A DNA stretch of 64,000 bases from Pseudomonas saponiphila (GCF_900105185.1 NZ_FNTJ01000001.1:248001-312000); one strand, 5' to 3'; shown: positions 8,637 through 17,220, counted from the first letter of the stretch. Notes: a model not told the origin generated them from the sequence alone. Program-made: numbers and translations.

Positions 8637-9740
8637 ATGACGTCGTTCAACTCCGGGGCCCAACCCCAGAACCGTGCGCCTCAATCCATCGGCTTTCTGC
8701 TGCTGGACAATTTCACGCTGATTTCCCTGGCCTCCGCAGTCGAACCCCTGCGCATGGCCAACCAACTGTCCGGCCGCGAGCTGTATCGCTGGACCACCCT
8801 CAGCGTCGATGGCGGTCAGGTCTGGGCCAGTGACGGTCTGCAGATCACCCCCGACGCCTCCATGCACAAAGCTCCCAGCCTCGACACCGTGATCGTCTGC
8901 GGTGGCATCGGCATCCAGCGCACCGTGACCCGCGAACATGTGTCCTGGCTGCAAAGCCAGGCGCGCCAGTCCCGTCGCCTCGGCGCGGTGTGCACCGGCA
9001 GCTGGGCCCTGGCTTGCGCCGGCCTGCTGGACGGCTTCGATTGCAGCGTGCACTGGGAGTGCCTGGCGTCGATGCAGGAAGCCTTTCCCCGGGTCGCCAT
9101 GAGCACCCGCCTGTTCACCCTCGACCGCAACCGCTTCACCAGCTCCGGCGGCACCGCGCCGCTGGACATGATGCTGCACCTGATCAGCCGCGATCATGGC
9201 CGTGAGTTGTCGGCGGCGATCTCGGAAATGTTCGTCTATGAACGCATCCGCAACGAACAGGATCACCAGCGCGTGCCCCTCAAGCACATGCTCGGCACCA
9301 ACCAGCCCAAGCTCCAGGAAATCGTCGCGCTGATGGAGGCCAACCTCGAAGAGCCGATCGACCTGGATGAGCTGGCGGTGTACGTCGCCGTGTCCCGGCG
9401 CCAGCTGGAGCGGCTGTTCCAGAAATACCTGCACTGTTCGCCGTCGCGCTACTACCTCAAGCTGCGGCTGATTCGCGCCCGGCAGTTGCTCAAGCAGACG
9501 CCGATGTCGATCATCGAAGTGGCTTCGGTCTGTGGTTTCGTCTCCACGCCGCACTTCTCCAAGTGCTACCGCGAATACTTCGGCATTCCGCCCCGGGACG
9601 AGCGCATCGGCTCCAACACCACCCAACAGGTGGCGATGATGCCGCTGCCGCAAGCCATGGTCCTGGCGCCGCTGTCCGGGCCGCTGTCGGCCCTGAGCCA
9701 GGCGCGCAACGAATCGACCTTCGCCAGCGTGCGCCTGTAG
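8637..9740 (+). CDS. gbdR: AraC-family activator GbdR
   Basis: This 367-residue regulator joins an N-terminal DJ-1/PfpI (class I glutamine amidotransferase-like) sensing domain, about residues 15-200, to two C-terminal AraC helix-turn-helix motifs, about 230-330 (ELAVYVAVSRRQLERLFQKY and IIEVASVCGFVSTPHFSKCYREYFG). In Pseudomonas GbdR responds to glycine betaine and dimethylglycine and activates betaine demethylation genes. The ATG follows GAGGAG. Its stop codon abuts the convergent acetyltransferase stop with no base between. It resembles CdhR at 18360, likely an ancient paralogue. Confidence 0.93.
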   Translation: MTSFNSGAQPQNRAPQSIGFLLLDNFTLISLASAVEPLRMANQLSGRELYRWTTLSVDGGQVWASDGLQITPDASMHKAPSLDTVIVCGGIGIQRTVTREHVSWLQSQARQSRRLGAVCTGSWALACAGLLDGFDCSVHWECLASMQEAFPRVAMSTRLFTLDRNRFTSSGGTAPLDMMLHLISRDHGRELSAAISEMFVYERIRNEQDHQRVPLKHMLGTNQPKLQEIVALMEANLEEPIDLDELAVYVAVSRRQLERLFQKYLHCSPSRYYLKLRLIRARQLLKQTPMSIIEVASVCGFVSTPHFSKCYREYFGIPPRDERIGSNTTQQVAMMPLPQAMVLAPLSGPLSALSQARNESTFASVRL

Positions 9741-10187
9741 TTACAGGCGCTTCTTGAAATACACCACGCGCTCGGTTTCCTCGAAACCCAGCGCGTGGTG
9801 CAGGGTCTGGCTGGGCAGATTGTCCAGGCTGGTATCCGAGGCGATTTCCACACACCCCGCCTGTCGTCCCCATTGGCTGACCTGTTCGATCAGCCGCTGG
9901 GCGATGCCCTGGCGCCGGTACTCGGGCGCTACATAGATCCCTTCGAGGAACACCACCGGCGAGCTATCGGTGCCGTTGACGTAGTCGTGGCGCAACGCCG
10001 CCTCGGCCAGTCCCACCGCCACCCCGTCTGTCCCATGGGCCAGCCAGCAGCCATAGCGCTGAGGCTCTGCCAGCATCTGGCGGATTTCCGCGAGGTGCTC
10101 CTGCGGCGGGCAGTCGGGCCATAGCTCCAGACGCAATTGCAGCCAGCCGGCCTGCTCGCTGACGGCGCCGGGTTGAATGCTGATCAT
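9741..10187 (-). CDS. GNAT acetyltransferase resembling aminoglycoside 6'-N-acetyltransferase
   Basis: This 148-residue GNAT protein closely resembles the AAC(6')-Iy/Iaa group of chromosomal enzymes, which are about 145 residues long. Shared blocks include RHDYVNG, SSPVVFLEGIYV, the acetyl-CoA loop RRQGIAQRLI, ASDTS and the ending HHALGFEETERVVYFKK. These enzymes transfer acetate from acetyl-CoA to the 6' amine of aminoglycosides. Such chromosomal genes may be silent or act on other amines. It is convergent with gbdR, sharing the stop-codon boundary. Confidence 0.8.
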   Translation of the reverse strand: MISIQPGAVSEQAGWLQLRLELWPDCPPQEHLAEIRQMLAEPQRYGCWLAHGTDGVAVGLAEAALRHDYVNGTDSSPVVFLEGIYVAPEYRRQGIAQRLIEQVSQWGRQAGCVEIASDTSLDNLPSQTLHHALGFEETERVVYFKKRL

Positions 10188-10253
10188 GAGGAAAATGCCT
10201 GTGTCGGTCTGGGAAGAGCGGACTCTAGCAACCGACTCAGGCGTTGGGAAAGT

Positions 10254-10517
10254 TCACGCGCGCTTGTGCTGCAGGTATTCGGCCAGGGCTGGCAGCAACT
10301 GACGGTCGATGGCCTGGCGCACTGCCGGCAGAATGGTCGCATTACCGGTGAGCATCTGCTCCACCATGCCCTTGAGCGCCTTGGCCCGCGCGTCGCTCAA
10401 GCCCCTTACCGCACATTCGCAGGCCTGCTCGGCGCTGGCGCCTGCGGGCATTTCGAAACCCAGGGCCCGGAGTTGCCCCAGCAGGTCGTCCTGGTCAATC
10501 AGATCCGCATGCATCAT
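10254..10517 (-). CDS. Small hypothetical protein
   Basis: An 87-residue, acidic-to-neutral, mostly helical protein with no signal peptide. I do not recognise a domain. AAGGAT precedes tandem ATG codons at 10517 and 10514. It is upstream of the AAC(6')-like gene on the same strand, 66 bp away, so the two may be co-transcribed. The central block CECAVRGLSDARAKALKGMVEQML looks like an amphipathic helix. Confidence 0.6.
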   Translation of the reverse strand: MMHADLIDQDDLLGQLRALGFEMPAGASAEQACECAVRGLSDARAKALKGMVEQMLTGNATILPAVRQAIDRQLLPALAEYLQHKRA

Positions 10518-10600
10518 GACTTTTATCCTTGTTCAGGGAGCGTGGTCGTCAACCGATTCTGGTAGTGCGTCCGGGTGGCGGCAAGGGCAGATTGTCGCGA

Positions 10601-10639
10601 TGGCCCGTTTACCTATGAACAGGTCGTTTTCGGCTAACT
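10601..10639 (+). repeat. Left flanking direct repeat of the PAAR/effector islet
   Basis: A 39-bp segment beginning TGGCCCGTTTACCTATGAAC and ending TTTTCGGCTAACT. A copy with 36 of 39 identities is at 13095-13133. The copies bound the PAAR, effector and putative immunity genes. Confidence 0.85.
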
Positions 10640-10787
10640 CGGTAGTCGGAGCCTGTCATCGCGCAGCTATGGATCTGACTTGCATTTCAGATTTTTCTTC
10701 CTTGTTTGACCTGGCTCCTGGCGGCATAAGAGAGGCGGCAATGATTCAGGCGTTATCGCCGAACGCCATTTTCAAGGAGCAATCATC

Positions 10788-11294
10788 ATGTCAGGGAAGC
10801 CCGCCGCTCGTGTCTCCGATCCCACTGCCTGCCCGATTCCCGGGCATGGCGTGAACCCTATAGTCAGTGGATCGCCCGATGTCATTTTCGATGGATTGCC
10901 TGTTGCTCGTGAGGGGGATCAGACGGCTTGTGGAGCGGCGCTGACGGGTAACTTGATCAGTAATGTCTTGATCAATGGCCGACCTGTTGCCACTACCGAT
11001 TCGCTGGGCAGCCACGGCAACGTTGTCATTGGTGGATCGGGAACGGTCATTATCGGGACTACGGTCACTGTTGCTGAATTCACCCCTATTGCCCCTCTGA
11101 ATATTCAACAGTCATACAACGAACAGTTTGAACTGCTGGATGCTGAAGGCGAACCGGTTCCCGGGTTTAGCTACAAGATTGTGACGCCGGGAGGGAAGGT
11201 CTATCGGGGTGTAACGGATTCCAATGGATTGACGCAACGTGTTTTTACCAACGCGAGCGAACTGCTTCGTATAGAACCGGATGATGTCGTTTAA
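10788..11294 (+). CDS. PAAR-domain type VI secretion spike protein
   Basis: 168 residues. Residues 1-95 form a PAAR domain, a glycine- and valine-rich beta repeat with P-x-C-P-x-P-G-H-G and D-x-T-x-C-G metal-site motifs. Such proteins sharpen the VgrG spike and carry effectors through the type VI system. Residues about 105-165 (EQFELLDAEGEPVPGFSYKI and onward) look like a transthyretin-type beta domain that may contact cargo. AAGGAGCAATCATC precedes the ATG. The next gene, 10 bp away, is the likely cargo. No vgrG or structural T6SS gene is in the window. Confidence 0.88.
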   Translation: MSGKPAARVSDPTACPIPGHGVNPIVSGSPDVIFDGLPVAREGDQTACGAALTGNLISNVLINGRPVATTDSLGSHGNVVIGGSGTVIIGTTVTVAEFTPIAPLNIQQSYNEQFELLDAEGEPVPGFSYKIVTPGGKVYRGVTDSNGLTQRVFTNASELLRIEPDDVV

Positions 11295-11304
11295 GGAGTA
11301 GCTC

Positions 11305-12075
11305 ATGAACCAGATTGTGCTGGCTAACAACGTGCATGCTACTACCAGGGATGCAAACACTCGACAGCGTGTTGGTGTGACTACCAAATACGTGAGGCGT
11401 GCAGATGATAAAGGTGGTTGGTTAGGTGTTAAACCACTGTTTCCATATAAATATGATCGTGTTTATTTGTGTGAATATACGAAAGTAATAATGTTGAGGG
11501 CTGGTAGTGAGTATACGGATTTTAAAGTGATGGATGGCAATGGAGAATATGTGGGTAAGGAGATTGCGCTGAGTAACTCTAATGTTCCTTTGTATCTGTC
11601 TGATGTTGGTCCAGAAAAAAGTAGCGCGATAGTCAGGGTTAAGTATTCAACTCTGCAAGACAACGTCGAGTCAAAAATCAGGCGGCTTTTTTTCAGGCAA
11701 CAATGGGCGGTGGCAACTTTTGCTGGACTGAGTGCACAGGTAACGCTCAACAGTGTTTGGAACGGCATTTATACTCCCATTCCACCTGGGAAACACAAGA
11801 TCATGGCGCCAGATTACTCTCATGCCCATATCAGTACCGCAGCTTACAGAGCCGCCCATCCTGGTAAGGTTCTGTGTACTGATGTTTGGTTTCCTATTGC
11901 ATTAGAAGGGACGAAAGTAAATAGCACTCGATATCTCCACATCGGACATGTCTCGGAAGGATGTGTTACTTTTTACGAACTTCTCAAGTGGAATCCACTT
12001 TATGACTACCTCATAAATAAACGAGTTCCCGGTACTGCTGGCAAATTCATTGGTGAGCTGATAGTGGAGGTGTGA
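11305..12075 (+). CDS. Putative type VI effector with an L,D-transpeptidase-like cysteine motif
   Basis: A 256-residue protein, much lower in GC than its surroundings. No signal peptide or membrane segment. The C-terminal 100 residues carry IPPGKHKIMAPD, then RYLHIGHVSEGCVTFYEL. The H...SEGC arrangement resembles the catalytic His/Cys of YkuD-type L,D-transpeptidases and of the Tlde1 effectors, which attack peptidoglycan tetrapeptides. It sits between a PAAR gene and an exported putative immunity protein, as expected for a periplasm-acting effector. The catalytic assignment is inference from a short motif; effector status rests mainly on context. Confidence 0.6.
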   Translation: MNQIVLANNVHATTRDANTRQRVGVTTKYVRRADDKGGWLGVKPLFPYKYDRVYLCEYTKVIMLRAGSEYTDFKVMDGNGEYVGKEIALSNSNVPLYLSDVGPEKSSAIVRVKYSTLQDNVESKIRRLFFRQQWAVATFAGLSAQVTLNSVWNGIYTPIPPGKHKIMAPDYSHAHISTAAYRAAHPGKVLCTDVWFPIALEGTKVNSTRYLHIGHVSEGCVTFYELLKWNPLYDYLINKRVPGTAGKFIGELIVEV

Positions 12076-12078
12076 TAA

Positions 12079-12510
12079 GTGAGAAGTTTCTTTAGGGGCG
12101 TCTTTGTTATTTTTTTTCTAATGACGGCATCTAATTGGGCGTCAGCCTCAATTGGTTGTGGGGATTTTTTGAGGGATATTGCCAGTCCGCCGGATACCAT
12201 TGAGTTCGTTGGTTGTGAGTCGGAGCCTACTAAGCAGGGTGCTCCCTTGACTGCTTTGTATAGAGTTAAAGGAAAGGATGCACTAGCCGCAGAACTCTAT
12301 CTTGATAAGAAGATGGGTGTAACGGAGCGTATGAAGTTTGTCTGCTGTGTCTGGGAGGTGAGAGGTGAAACCTTCTATAAAGATAAAAAAACCGGGCTCG
12401 GGTACCACATCAGAATGGGATCTGAAGAAACGATTCACAATAAAAGGGAAGAGTGGAGCAAGATTGGGTATTTCTATATAACGGTTGTTCACTTGAGGGA
12501 GCCTCTTTGA
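12079..12510 (+). CDS. Exported putative immunity protein, copy 1
   Basis: 143 residues with a signal peptide ending near NWASAS, so likely periplasmic. The GTG start follows GGAGGTG and the effector stop is only 3 bp upstream, implying coupled translation. It has conserved cysteines (C in IGCGDF, VGCES and FVCCVWE). It is homologous to the next gene over its full length, sharing blocks such as IEFVGCES, QGAPLTA, RMGSEET and KIGYFY. I think of it as a DUF4952-like family. A low-GC partner of the effector, probably protecting against self-intoxication in the periplasm. Confidence 0.65.
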   Translation: MRSFFRGVFVIFFLMTASNWASASIGCGDFLRDIASPPDTIEFVGCESEPTKQGAPLTALYRVKGKDALAAELYLDKKMGVTERMKFVCCVWEVRGETFYKDKKTGLGYHIRMGSEETIHNKREEWSKIGYFYITVVHLREPL

Positions 12511-12655
12511 CGGTGTTCATGTCTAAGATCGACTGTTCATGGAACTGATTGAATCCGTATCTCTCCTGCCCCCTCCAATAAGTGGAATAATTCGACTCCG
12601 ACGGAGCATCGTCGGCAGGGCGACCGCCCGCTCGGAAACCATGGAGCTGTAGTCG

Positions 12656-13084
12656 ATGAAAGCGCTGTTCAAAGGATGCCTGGCCGGTGTGTTGTGGATG
12701 TTTTCCAATGGTGCCTGGGCCGCTCCCGAGTGTGCCGACTTTCTGCGGGACGCCGCCGACCCACCGCAGGTTCTCGAGTTTGTCGGGTGTGAATCCGCGC
12801 CGCAGGAGCAGGGGGCACCGCTGACTGCGACCTATCGAGTCGAAGGCAGGTATGCCCATAAAGTAGAGCGCTATCTGCAGCGTCTGTCGGGGGAGGCGAG
12901 CTATTTGAAGTTTGTCTGCTGTGGCTGGGAAACAACGGGGTTCTCCTACTACAGGGATCAAACCACCGGGCGCCGCTATCAGCTTGGCATGGGGTCCGAG
13001 GAGACGCCCTATAGCCGGCGCGAGCAGTGGGGCAAGATCGGCTATTTCTATGTGAGGGTGGTGCTGTTTACGGAGGAAGTCTGA
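12656..13084 (+). CDS. Exported putative immunity protein, copy 2
   Basis: 142 residues with a cleavable signal peptide (ending NGAWAAP) and the same conserved blocks as the preceding gene (LEFVGCES, QGAPLTATYRV, FVCCGWE, GMGSEET, GKIGYFY). Its GC content is closer to the chromosome than that of copy 1. A GGAG site precedes the ATG. A 145-bp gap with no gene separates the copies. It may be an orphan immunity protein for a related effector, or an older duplicate. Confidence 0.65.
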   Translation: MKALFKGCLAGVLWMFSNGAWAAPECADFLRDAADPPQVLEFVGCESAPQEQGAPLTATYRVEGRYAHKVERYLQRLSGEASYLKFVCCGWETTGFSYYRDQTTGRRYQLGMGSEETPYSRREQWGKIGYFYVRVVLFTEEV

Positions 13085-13094
13085 AGGGCGTCGC

Positions 13095-13133
13095 TGGCCC
13101 TTTTACCTATGAACACGTCGCTTTCGGCTAACT
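13095..13133 (+). repeat. Right flanking direct repeat of the PAAR/effector islet
   Basis: Copy of the segment at 10601-10639 with three substitutions, in the same orientation, beginning 10 bp after the last putative immunity gene. Confidence 0.85.
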
Positions 13134-13222
13134 GGAGTCTGGGCCGAATCGGCAGACTGCAACCAGCTGGCGTCGTGATGGTTTGGTCACCTTCTCACCG
13201 CAGCTCCTCAGCAGTAGTCCCT

Positions 13223-13259
13223 GCCTCGATCCTGTCACGGCTTGATCGGGGCTTTTTTT
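13223..13259 (+). terminator. Intrinsic terminator
   Basis: GCCTCGATC and GATCGGGGC form a near-perfect stem followed by seven T. It ends rightward transcription from the islet. A lone REP half (13284-13308) follows. Confidence 0.75.
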
Positions 13260-13334
13260 CGTCTGTGGAGGGCTCGTCGGCACGTTTCGCCGGCAAGCCG
13301 GCTCCTACCGGAGCCGGGGGTGGCGGGATGGGGA

Positions 13335-14495
13335 TCAGCGCTGCAGCACGAGGATTCTGGAGAGCAGCTCGTCGCGGTCGATGTAGCAGCCCTGGAAGTG
13401 TCGGGCGCCGCTGGCCGGGTCGAAGGCGTTGCGTGCGTGCAGGGTGCGGCGGTTGTCGAAGCACCACAGCTGGCCCGGATCGAGGCGGCGGATCACGCGG
13501 AATCTTGCTTCGCGGGTCAGGGCGATAAAGCGGCGGTAGGCGTGGTACAGACGGGGCATCTGCTCCACCGAGGTGTCGAAAGGCCCCCGCAGGAAGTTGG
13601 CCATGCGGATTTCCGCCACTTCGCCCAGGGCATCTAGGGCAATGATCGGCGCCAGGCAGCGGTAGTCGCTGTGGCGGTCCTTGTTGCGAAATTCCACGGG
13701 TGTTTCGCACAGCGTCAGAAAGGCCTCGGGGTCTTCACGGCGCAAGGCATCGGCGATGGCGAAGCCGTCGACGAAGATGCTTTCACCGCCCTCGGCGTCA
13801 TTGACCAGGCAATGCAGGAACTGCAGCCCCGGTTGCAGTTCGCGGGTGGGCAGGTCGCTGTGCAGCGGCAGGTTGAAAGCGGTGTAGGCGTTGCTGTCGG
13901 CATCGGCCTTGGATTGCACGTTGAACAGCACGCCGAAGTTGCTCTCGCGGATGAACGCAATGCGCCGGGCGATCAGGGCCAGGGAGCCGGGTTCGGTGGG
14001 CACGCCACGGACTTGGGTCAGACCGATGTCGCGCAGGGCCAGCAACCATTGCAGCAGCGTCTTGGGGTCGTCCATCAGGGCCTGGTAGTCGAATACCGGC
14101 AGTTCCAGGCGGCTGTCCCACAGCTGGCTCTGCGCCTTGTTGGCGCGGCGTTCCTCGCGGGATTGCTCGTCATAGGCGTGGGCCCGCAACCAGCCGGGGT
14201 CGAAGCGACTCTGGTGGCCGTCCGACCAGTCGAGGCACAGGCAGCCTTGGCTATCGATGTGCGCCCCGTGGCAGCCGAGGTCCTCGGCCACATCGACGAT
14301 TTCCAGCACCTGTTCGCGGGTCACGCTGTAGACGCATTGCGTGCAGGGGCAGTTGTCCCGCAGCCACTGATGGTGAAAGGGGCTGAGGCGATCATCGGCC
14401 CAGCGCACCTGAACCCGGTCCGGCAGTACCTGGACGGCGCTCAACGGGCTGATCAGCGGGTAATGGCGATAGTCGGCAAAGGCGGCAGTGTTCAC
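13335..14495 (-). CDS. Gamma-butyrobetaine dioxygenase
   Basis: A 386-residue Fe(II)/2-oxoglutarate oxygenase that hydroxylates gamma-butyrobetaine to L-carnitine. An N-terminal zinc-binding module is seen (CPCTQC, cysteines 49, 51 and 54). The catalytic H-x-D is H212 and D214 (PLHSDLP); the third His is in RTLHARNAF and the 2OG-binding Arg is in GARHFQGCY. The start is a GTG with an excellent AAGGAG site; the ORF extends 69 codons further upstream but that part is not protein-like. Last gene of the leftward carnitine operon, so this strain can feed gamma-butyrobetaine into carnitine degradation. Confidence 0.92.
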   Translation of the reverse strand: MNTAAFADYRHYPLISPLSAVQVLPDRVQVRWADDRLSPFHHQWLRDNCPCTQCVYSVTREQVLEIVDVAEDLGCHGAHIDSQGCLCLDWSDGHQSRFDPGWLRAHAYDEQSREERRANKAQSQLWDSRLELPVFDYQALMDDPKTLLQWLLALRDIGLTQVRGVPTEPGSLALIARRIAFIRESNFGVLFNVQSKADADSNAYTAFNLPLHSDLPTRELQPGLQFLHCLVNDAEGGESIFVDGFAIADALRREDPEAFLTLCETPVEFRNKDRHSDYRCLAPIIALDALGEVAEIRMANFLRGPFDTSVEQMPRLYHAYRRFIALTREARFRVIRRLDPGQLWCFDNRRTLHARNAFDPASGARHFQGCYIDRDELLSRILVLQR

Positions 14496-14520
14496 GGTGA
14501 TCTCCTTTTCGGGCGGGTAG

Positions 14521-14997
14521 CTATTGCGCTGCGGGCAGGCCGATGACCCGGCCGATGTAGGCGGGGCGCGGCAGGTCGGTCTGTTCGGCGGCCAGAGCTT
14601 GCAGGCGCTGCAGCAGCGGCTCGCTGAACGGCGCCGAACGCGGTCCGGCCAGGTCGACGTGAAGCAGCATCTGCTCGTTGCCGGCCAGCTCCTGGGGATC
14701 ACCGGCCCTGTGCAGGCTGTGATACAGGTGCAGGCGCTTGCGGTCGTGGCCGATGATCTGGGTGCGCACTTCGACCTCGGTGTCCAGCTTCACTTCGTGC
14801 AGGTAGTTCAGGTGCAGTTCCAGGGTGAACAGCGAGTGACCGCTGGCTTCGCGGTTGTCGCTGTCCAGGCCGAGGCGATCCATCAGGGCGTCGGTGGCGT
14901 AGCTGAAGATCAGCAGATAGAAGGCATCGCGCAGATGGCCGTTGTAGTCGACCCAATCGCTGACGATGCGGGTGTTGTAGGTGGTCAGGGCAGGCAT
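14521..14997 (-). CDS. cdhB: Betainyl-CoA thioesterase
   Basis: A 158-residue single hot-dog-fold thioesterase of the 4HBT type (VDYNGHLRDAFYLLIFSYATD, with the usual Asp/Asn near the N-terminus). In the carnitine pathway it releases glycine betaine from betainyl-CoA made by CdhC. The ATG at MPALTTYNTRIVSDWVDYNGHL is chosen; the longer ORF starts inside a REP element. It follows cdhA with a REP pair between, and the dioxygenase starts 25 bp downstream. Confidence 0.87.
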   Translation of the reverse strand: MPALTTYNTRIVSDWVDYNGHLRDAFYLLIFSYATDALMDRLGLDSDNREASGHSLFTLELHLNYLHEVKLDTEVEVRTQIIGHDRKRLHLYHSLHRAGDPQELAGNEQMLLHVDLAGPRSAPFSEPLLQRLQALAAEQTDLPRPAYIGRVIGLPAAQ

Positions 14998-15014
14998 AAG
15001 GTCACCGGATAACG

Positions 15015-15096
15015 GTAGGAGCCGGCTTGCCGGCGAAGGCGTCCGTCGGGGTTGCGCCTGGCTTGGCGGCCTGTTCGCTGGCAAGCCAGCTCCTAC
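15015..15096. repeat. REP pair between cdhA and cdhB
   Basis: Two inverted REP halves (GTAGGAGCCGGCTTGCCGGC and GGCAAGCCAGCTCCTAC) fill the gap. It interrupts the operon without a terminator-like T-run. Confidence 0.9.
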
Positions 15097-15107
15097 GGAG
15101 GTTGGGG

Positions 15108-16073
15108 TTAGTCGTGAAAGTGCATGCCGTGCTTGGCCTTGGTGGTTTTCACCGCCTCCAGCACCGCCAGCAGGCAGTCATCACGATAGCGCTCCAGGGC
15201 CGAAATACTGTGGCTGCCCAGTTGCTCGGCCGTGCCTTCGACCACGTCGTCGATCAGTTTGTCGGTCAGCTCCGGGGCCGGCAGGTAGGTCCAGGGCAGT
15301 TGCAGCGCCGGGCCGAACTGGGCCATGAAATGGCGCATGCCGGCGTCGCCCCCGGCCAGGGTGTAGGTGAGGAAGGTGCCCATGAACGACCAGCGCAGGC
15401 CGGCGCCAAAGCGGATCGCATCGTCGATCTCCCCGGTGGTCGCCACGCCGTCGTTGACCAGGTGCAGGGCTTCGCGCCACAGCGCTTCGAGCAGGCGGTC
15501 GGCGATGAAGCCTGGTACTTCCTTGCGCACGTGCAAGGGGCGCATCCCCAAGGATTCATAGACCTGGATCGCCGCCTGGATCGCTGCGGGTGCGGTGCGC
15601 TGGCCGCCCACCACTTCCACCAGCGGCAGCAGGTACACCGGGTTGAACGGGTGGCCCACCACGCAGCGTTCCGGGTGGGTCGAGCCCTCATAGAATTCGC
15701 TGGGCAGCAAGCCCGAGGTGCTGGAGCCGATCAGGGCATCGGGCTTGGCCGCAGCGCTGATCTTGCTGTGCAGCTCCAGCTTGAGTTCCAGGCGCTCCGG
15801 AGCGCTTTCCTGAATGAAGTCGGCGTCTTTCACGCATTCTTCGATGGTGCTGACAAAGCGCAGGCGCTGTGGCGAGGCGCCCGGGGCCAGCCCCTGTTTT
15901 TCCAGGGCGCCCCAGGCATTGGCGACCCGCTTGCGCAGCGCTGCTTCAGCGCCTGGGGCCGGGTCCCAGGCCACCACGTCCAGGCCGTGGGCCAGGGCGC
16001 GGGCTACCCAGCCGCTGCCGATCACGCCGCTGCCCAGGGCGGCGAAGGTCTTGATCTCGGTGATAAAGGTCAT
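15108..16073 (-). CDS. cdhA: L-carnitine 3-dehydrogenase
   Basis: A 321-residue NAD-dependent dehydrogenase of the 3-hydroxyacyl-CoA dehydrogenase superfamily. An N-terminal Rossmann fold has GSGVIGSGW near residue 14 and a D at the end of the second strand. The catalytic motif [18 protein letters not shown] is near residue 140. It oxidises L-carnitine to 3-dehydrocarnitine. [19 protein letters not shown] is the conserved start; upstream sequence is REP-derived. Length equals the characterised Pseudomonas enzyme. Confidence 0.94.
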   Translation of the reverse strand: MTFITEIKTFAALGSGVIGSGWVARALAHGLDVVAWDPAPGAEAALRKRVANAWGALEKQGLAPGASPQRLRFVSTIEECVKDADFIQESAPERLELKLELHSKISAAAKPDALIGSSTSGLLPSEFYEGSTHPERCVVGHPFNPVYLLPLVEVVGGQRTAPAAIQAAIQVYESLGMRPLHVRKEVPGFIADRLLEALWREALHLVNDGVATTGEIDDAIRFGAGLRWSFMGTFLTYTLAGGDAGMRHFMAQFGPALQLPWTYLPAPELTDKLIDDVVEGTAEQLGSHSISALERYRDDCLLAVLEAVKTTKAKHGMHFHD

Positions 16074-16096
16074 TGCGTACTCCAGATAAACAACCC

Positions 16097-16226
16097 GTAG
16101 GAGCTGGCTTGCCAGCGAAGCTTCTAGTGGCCTTGCGGGGCCTTTCGCCGGCAAGCCGGCTCCTACGTGCCAGGGGGTGAGTGGCCGGGTGTGACGGCCT
16201 CTTCGCGAGCAAGCTCGCTCCTACAG
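16097..16226. repeat. REP cluster of two subtypes upstream of cdhA
   Basis: A REP pair (16097-16166, GTAGGAGCTGGCTTGCCAGC and CCGGCAAGCCGGCTCCTAC) is followed by a different half, GCGAGCAAGCTCGCTCCTAC, ending at 16226. Confidence 0.85.
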
Positions 16227-16244
16227 GGGGGAGGGGTGTGTGGG

Positions 16245-17132
16245 TTAGCCGCGCTGTTTCAGGCCCATCTTCTGGCGGCCTTCGGCGGGCGTCAGGACAC
16301 GGGCGCCGAGGCGGCTGAGAATCTCCGTGGCCCGTTCCACCAGCTGGCCGTTGGTGGCGAGCACGCCGCGGTCCAGCCACAGGTTGTCTTCCAGGCCAAC
16401 CCGCACGTTGCCCCCCAGCAGCACCGCCTGCGCGGCCATGGGCATCTGCATGCGGCCGATGCCGAAACCGGCCCAGACCGCGTCCGCCGGCAGGTTGTCG
16501 ACCATGGCCTTCATGGTGGTGGTGTCCGCCGGGGCGCCCCAGGGAATGCCCAGGCACAGCTGGAACAGCGGGTCGTCCAGCAACCCTTCCTTGATCATCT
16601 GCTTGGCGAACCACAGGTGGCCGGTGTCGAAAATCTCCAGCTCGGCCTTCACCCCCAGCTCCTGGATGCGCTTGGCGCCGGCCCGCAGTTGGGCCGGGGT
16701 GGAGACGTAGATGGTGTCGCCGTCGCCGAAGTTGAGGGTGCCGCAGTCCAGGGTGCAGATCTCCGGCAGCAACTCCTCGACATGGGCCAGGCGGGTCAGG
16801 GGCCCCACCAGATCGGTGTTGGGGCCGAACTCCATGGGGTGTTCGCCGGCGCCGATCTCCAGGTCGCCGCCCATGCCGGCGGTGAGGTTGACGATGATGT
16901 CGATGTCGGCCTCGCGAATCCGCTCCATGACTTCGCGGTACAGCGCCACATCCCGGCTGAACTTGCCGGTTGCCGGGTCGCGCACATGGCAGTGGACCAC
17001 GGTGGCCCCGGCCTTGGCGGCTTCCACCGCGGCGGCGGCGATCTGTTTCGGGGTGACCGGCACGTGGGGGCTCTTGGCGGTCGTGTCGCCAGCACCGGTG
17101 AGTGCGCAGGTGATGATGACGTCGTGGTTCAT
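16245..17132 (-). CDS. cdhC: Dehydrocarnitine cleavage enzyme (BKACE family)
   Basis: A 295-residue TIM-barrel protein of the beta-keto acid cleavage family (old DUF849). Zinc-binding HCHVRD is near residues 47-52, with a catalytic Asp/Glu region at [12 protein letters not shown]. In this family 3-dehydrocarnitine plus acetyl-CoA gives betainyl-CoA plus acetoacetate. It sits between caiX and cdhA in the carnitine operon. ATG of [17 protein letters not shown] is conserved. Confidence 0.93.
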   Translation of the reverse strand: MNHDVIITCALTGAGDTTAKSPHVPVTPKQIAAAAVEAAKAGATVVHCHVRDPATGKFSRDVALYREVMERIREADIDIIVNLTAGMGGDLEIGAGEHPMEFGPNTDLVGPLTRLAHVEELLPEICTLDCGTLNFGDGDTIYVSTPAQLRAGAKRIQELGVKAELEIFDTGHLWFAKQMIKEGLLDDPLFQLCLGIPWGAPADTTTMKAMVDNLPADAVWAGFGIGRMQMPMAAQAVLLGGNVRVGLEDNLWLDRGVLATNGQLVERATEILSRLGARVLTPAEGRQKMGLKQRG

Positions 17133-17180
17133 GGTGCGGTTCCTTACAGGCGGGTTTGCTGGGGGCGTGAGGTGGCCGTG

Positions 17181-17201
17181 CGCAGCCCGGGGCGGGCTGC
17201 G
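17181..17201 (-). terminator. GC hairpin between caiX and cdhC
   Basis: CGCAGCCCG and CGGGCTGCG form a perfect 9-bp stem with a three-base loop. No T-run follows, so it is more likely an mRNA-stabilising or attenuating hairpin than a full terminator. It lies 20 bp after the caiX stop. Confidence 0.4.
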
Positions 17202-17220
17202 GGGCGCAAGCGTTGCTGGT

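Noticed and set aside
8273..8650. Minus-strand frame upstream of gbdR
   Set aside because: It runs through the palindrome-rich leader and the gbdR promoter region; no start signal or protein-like features.
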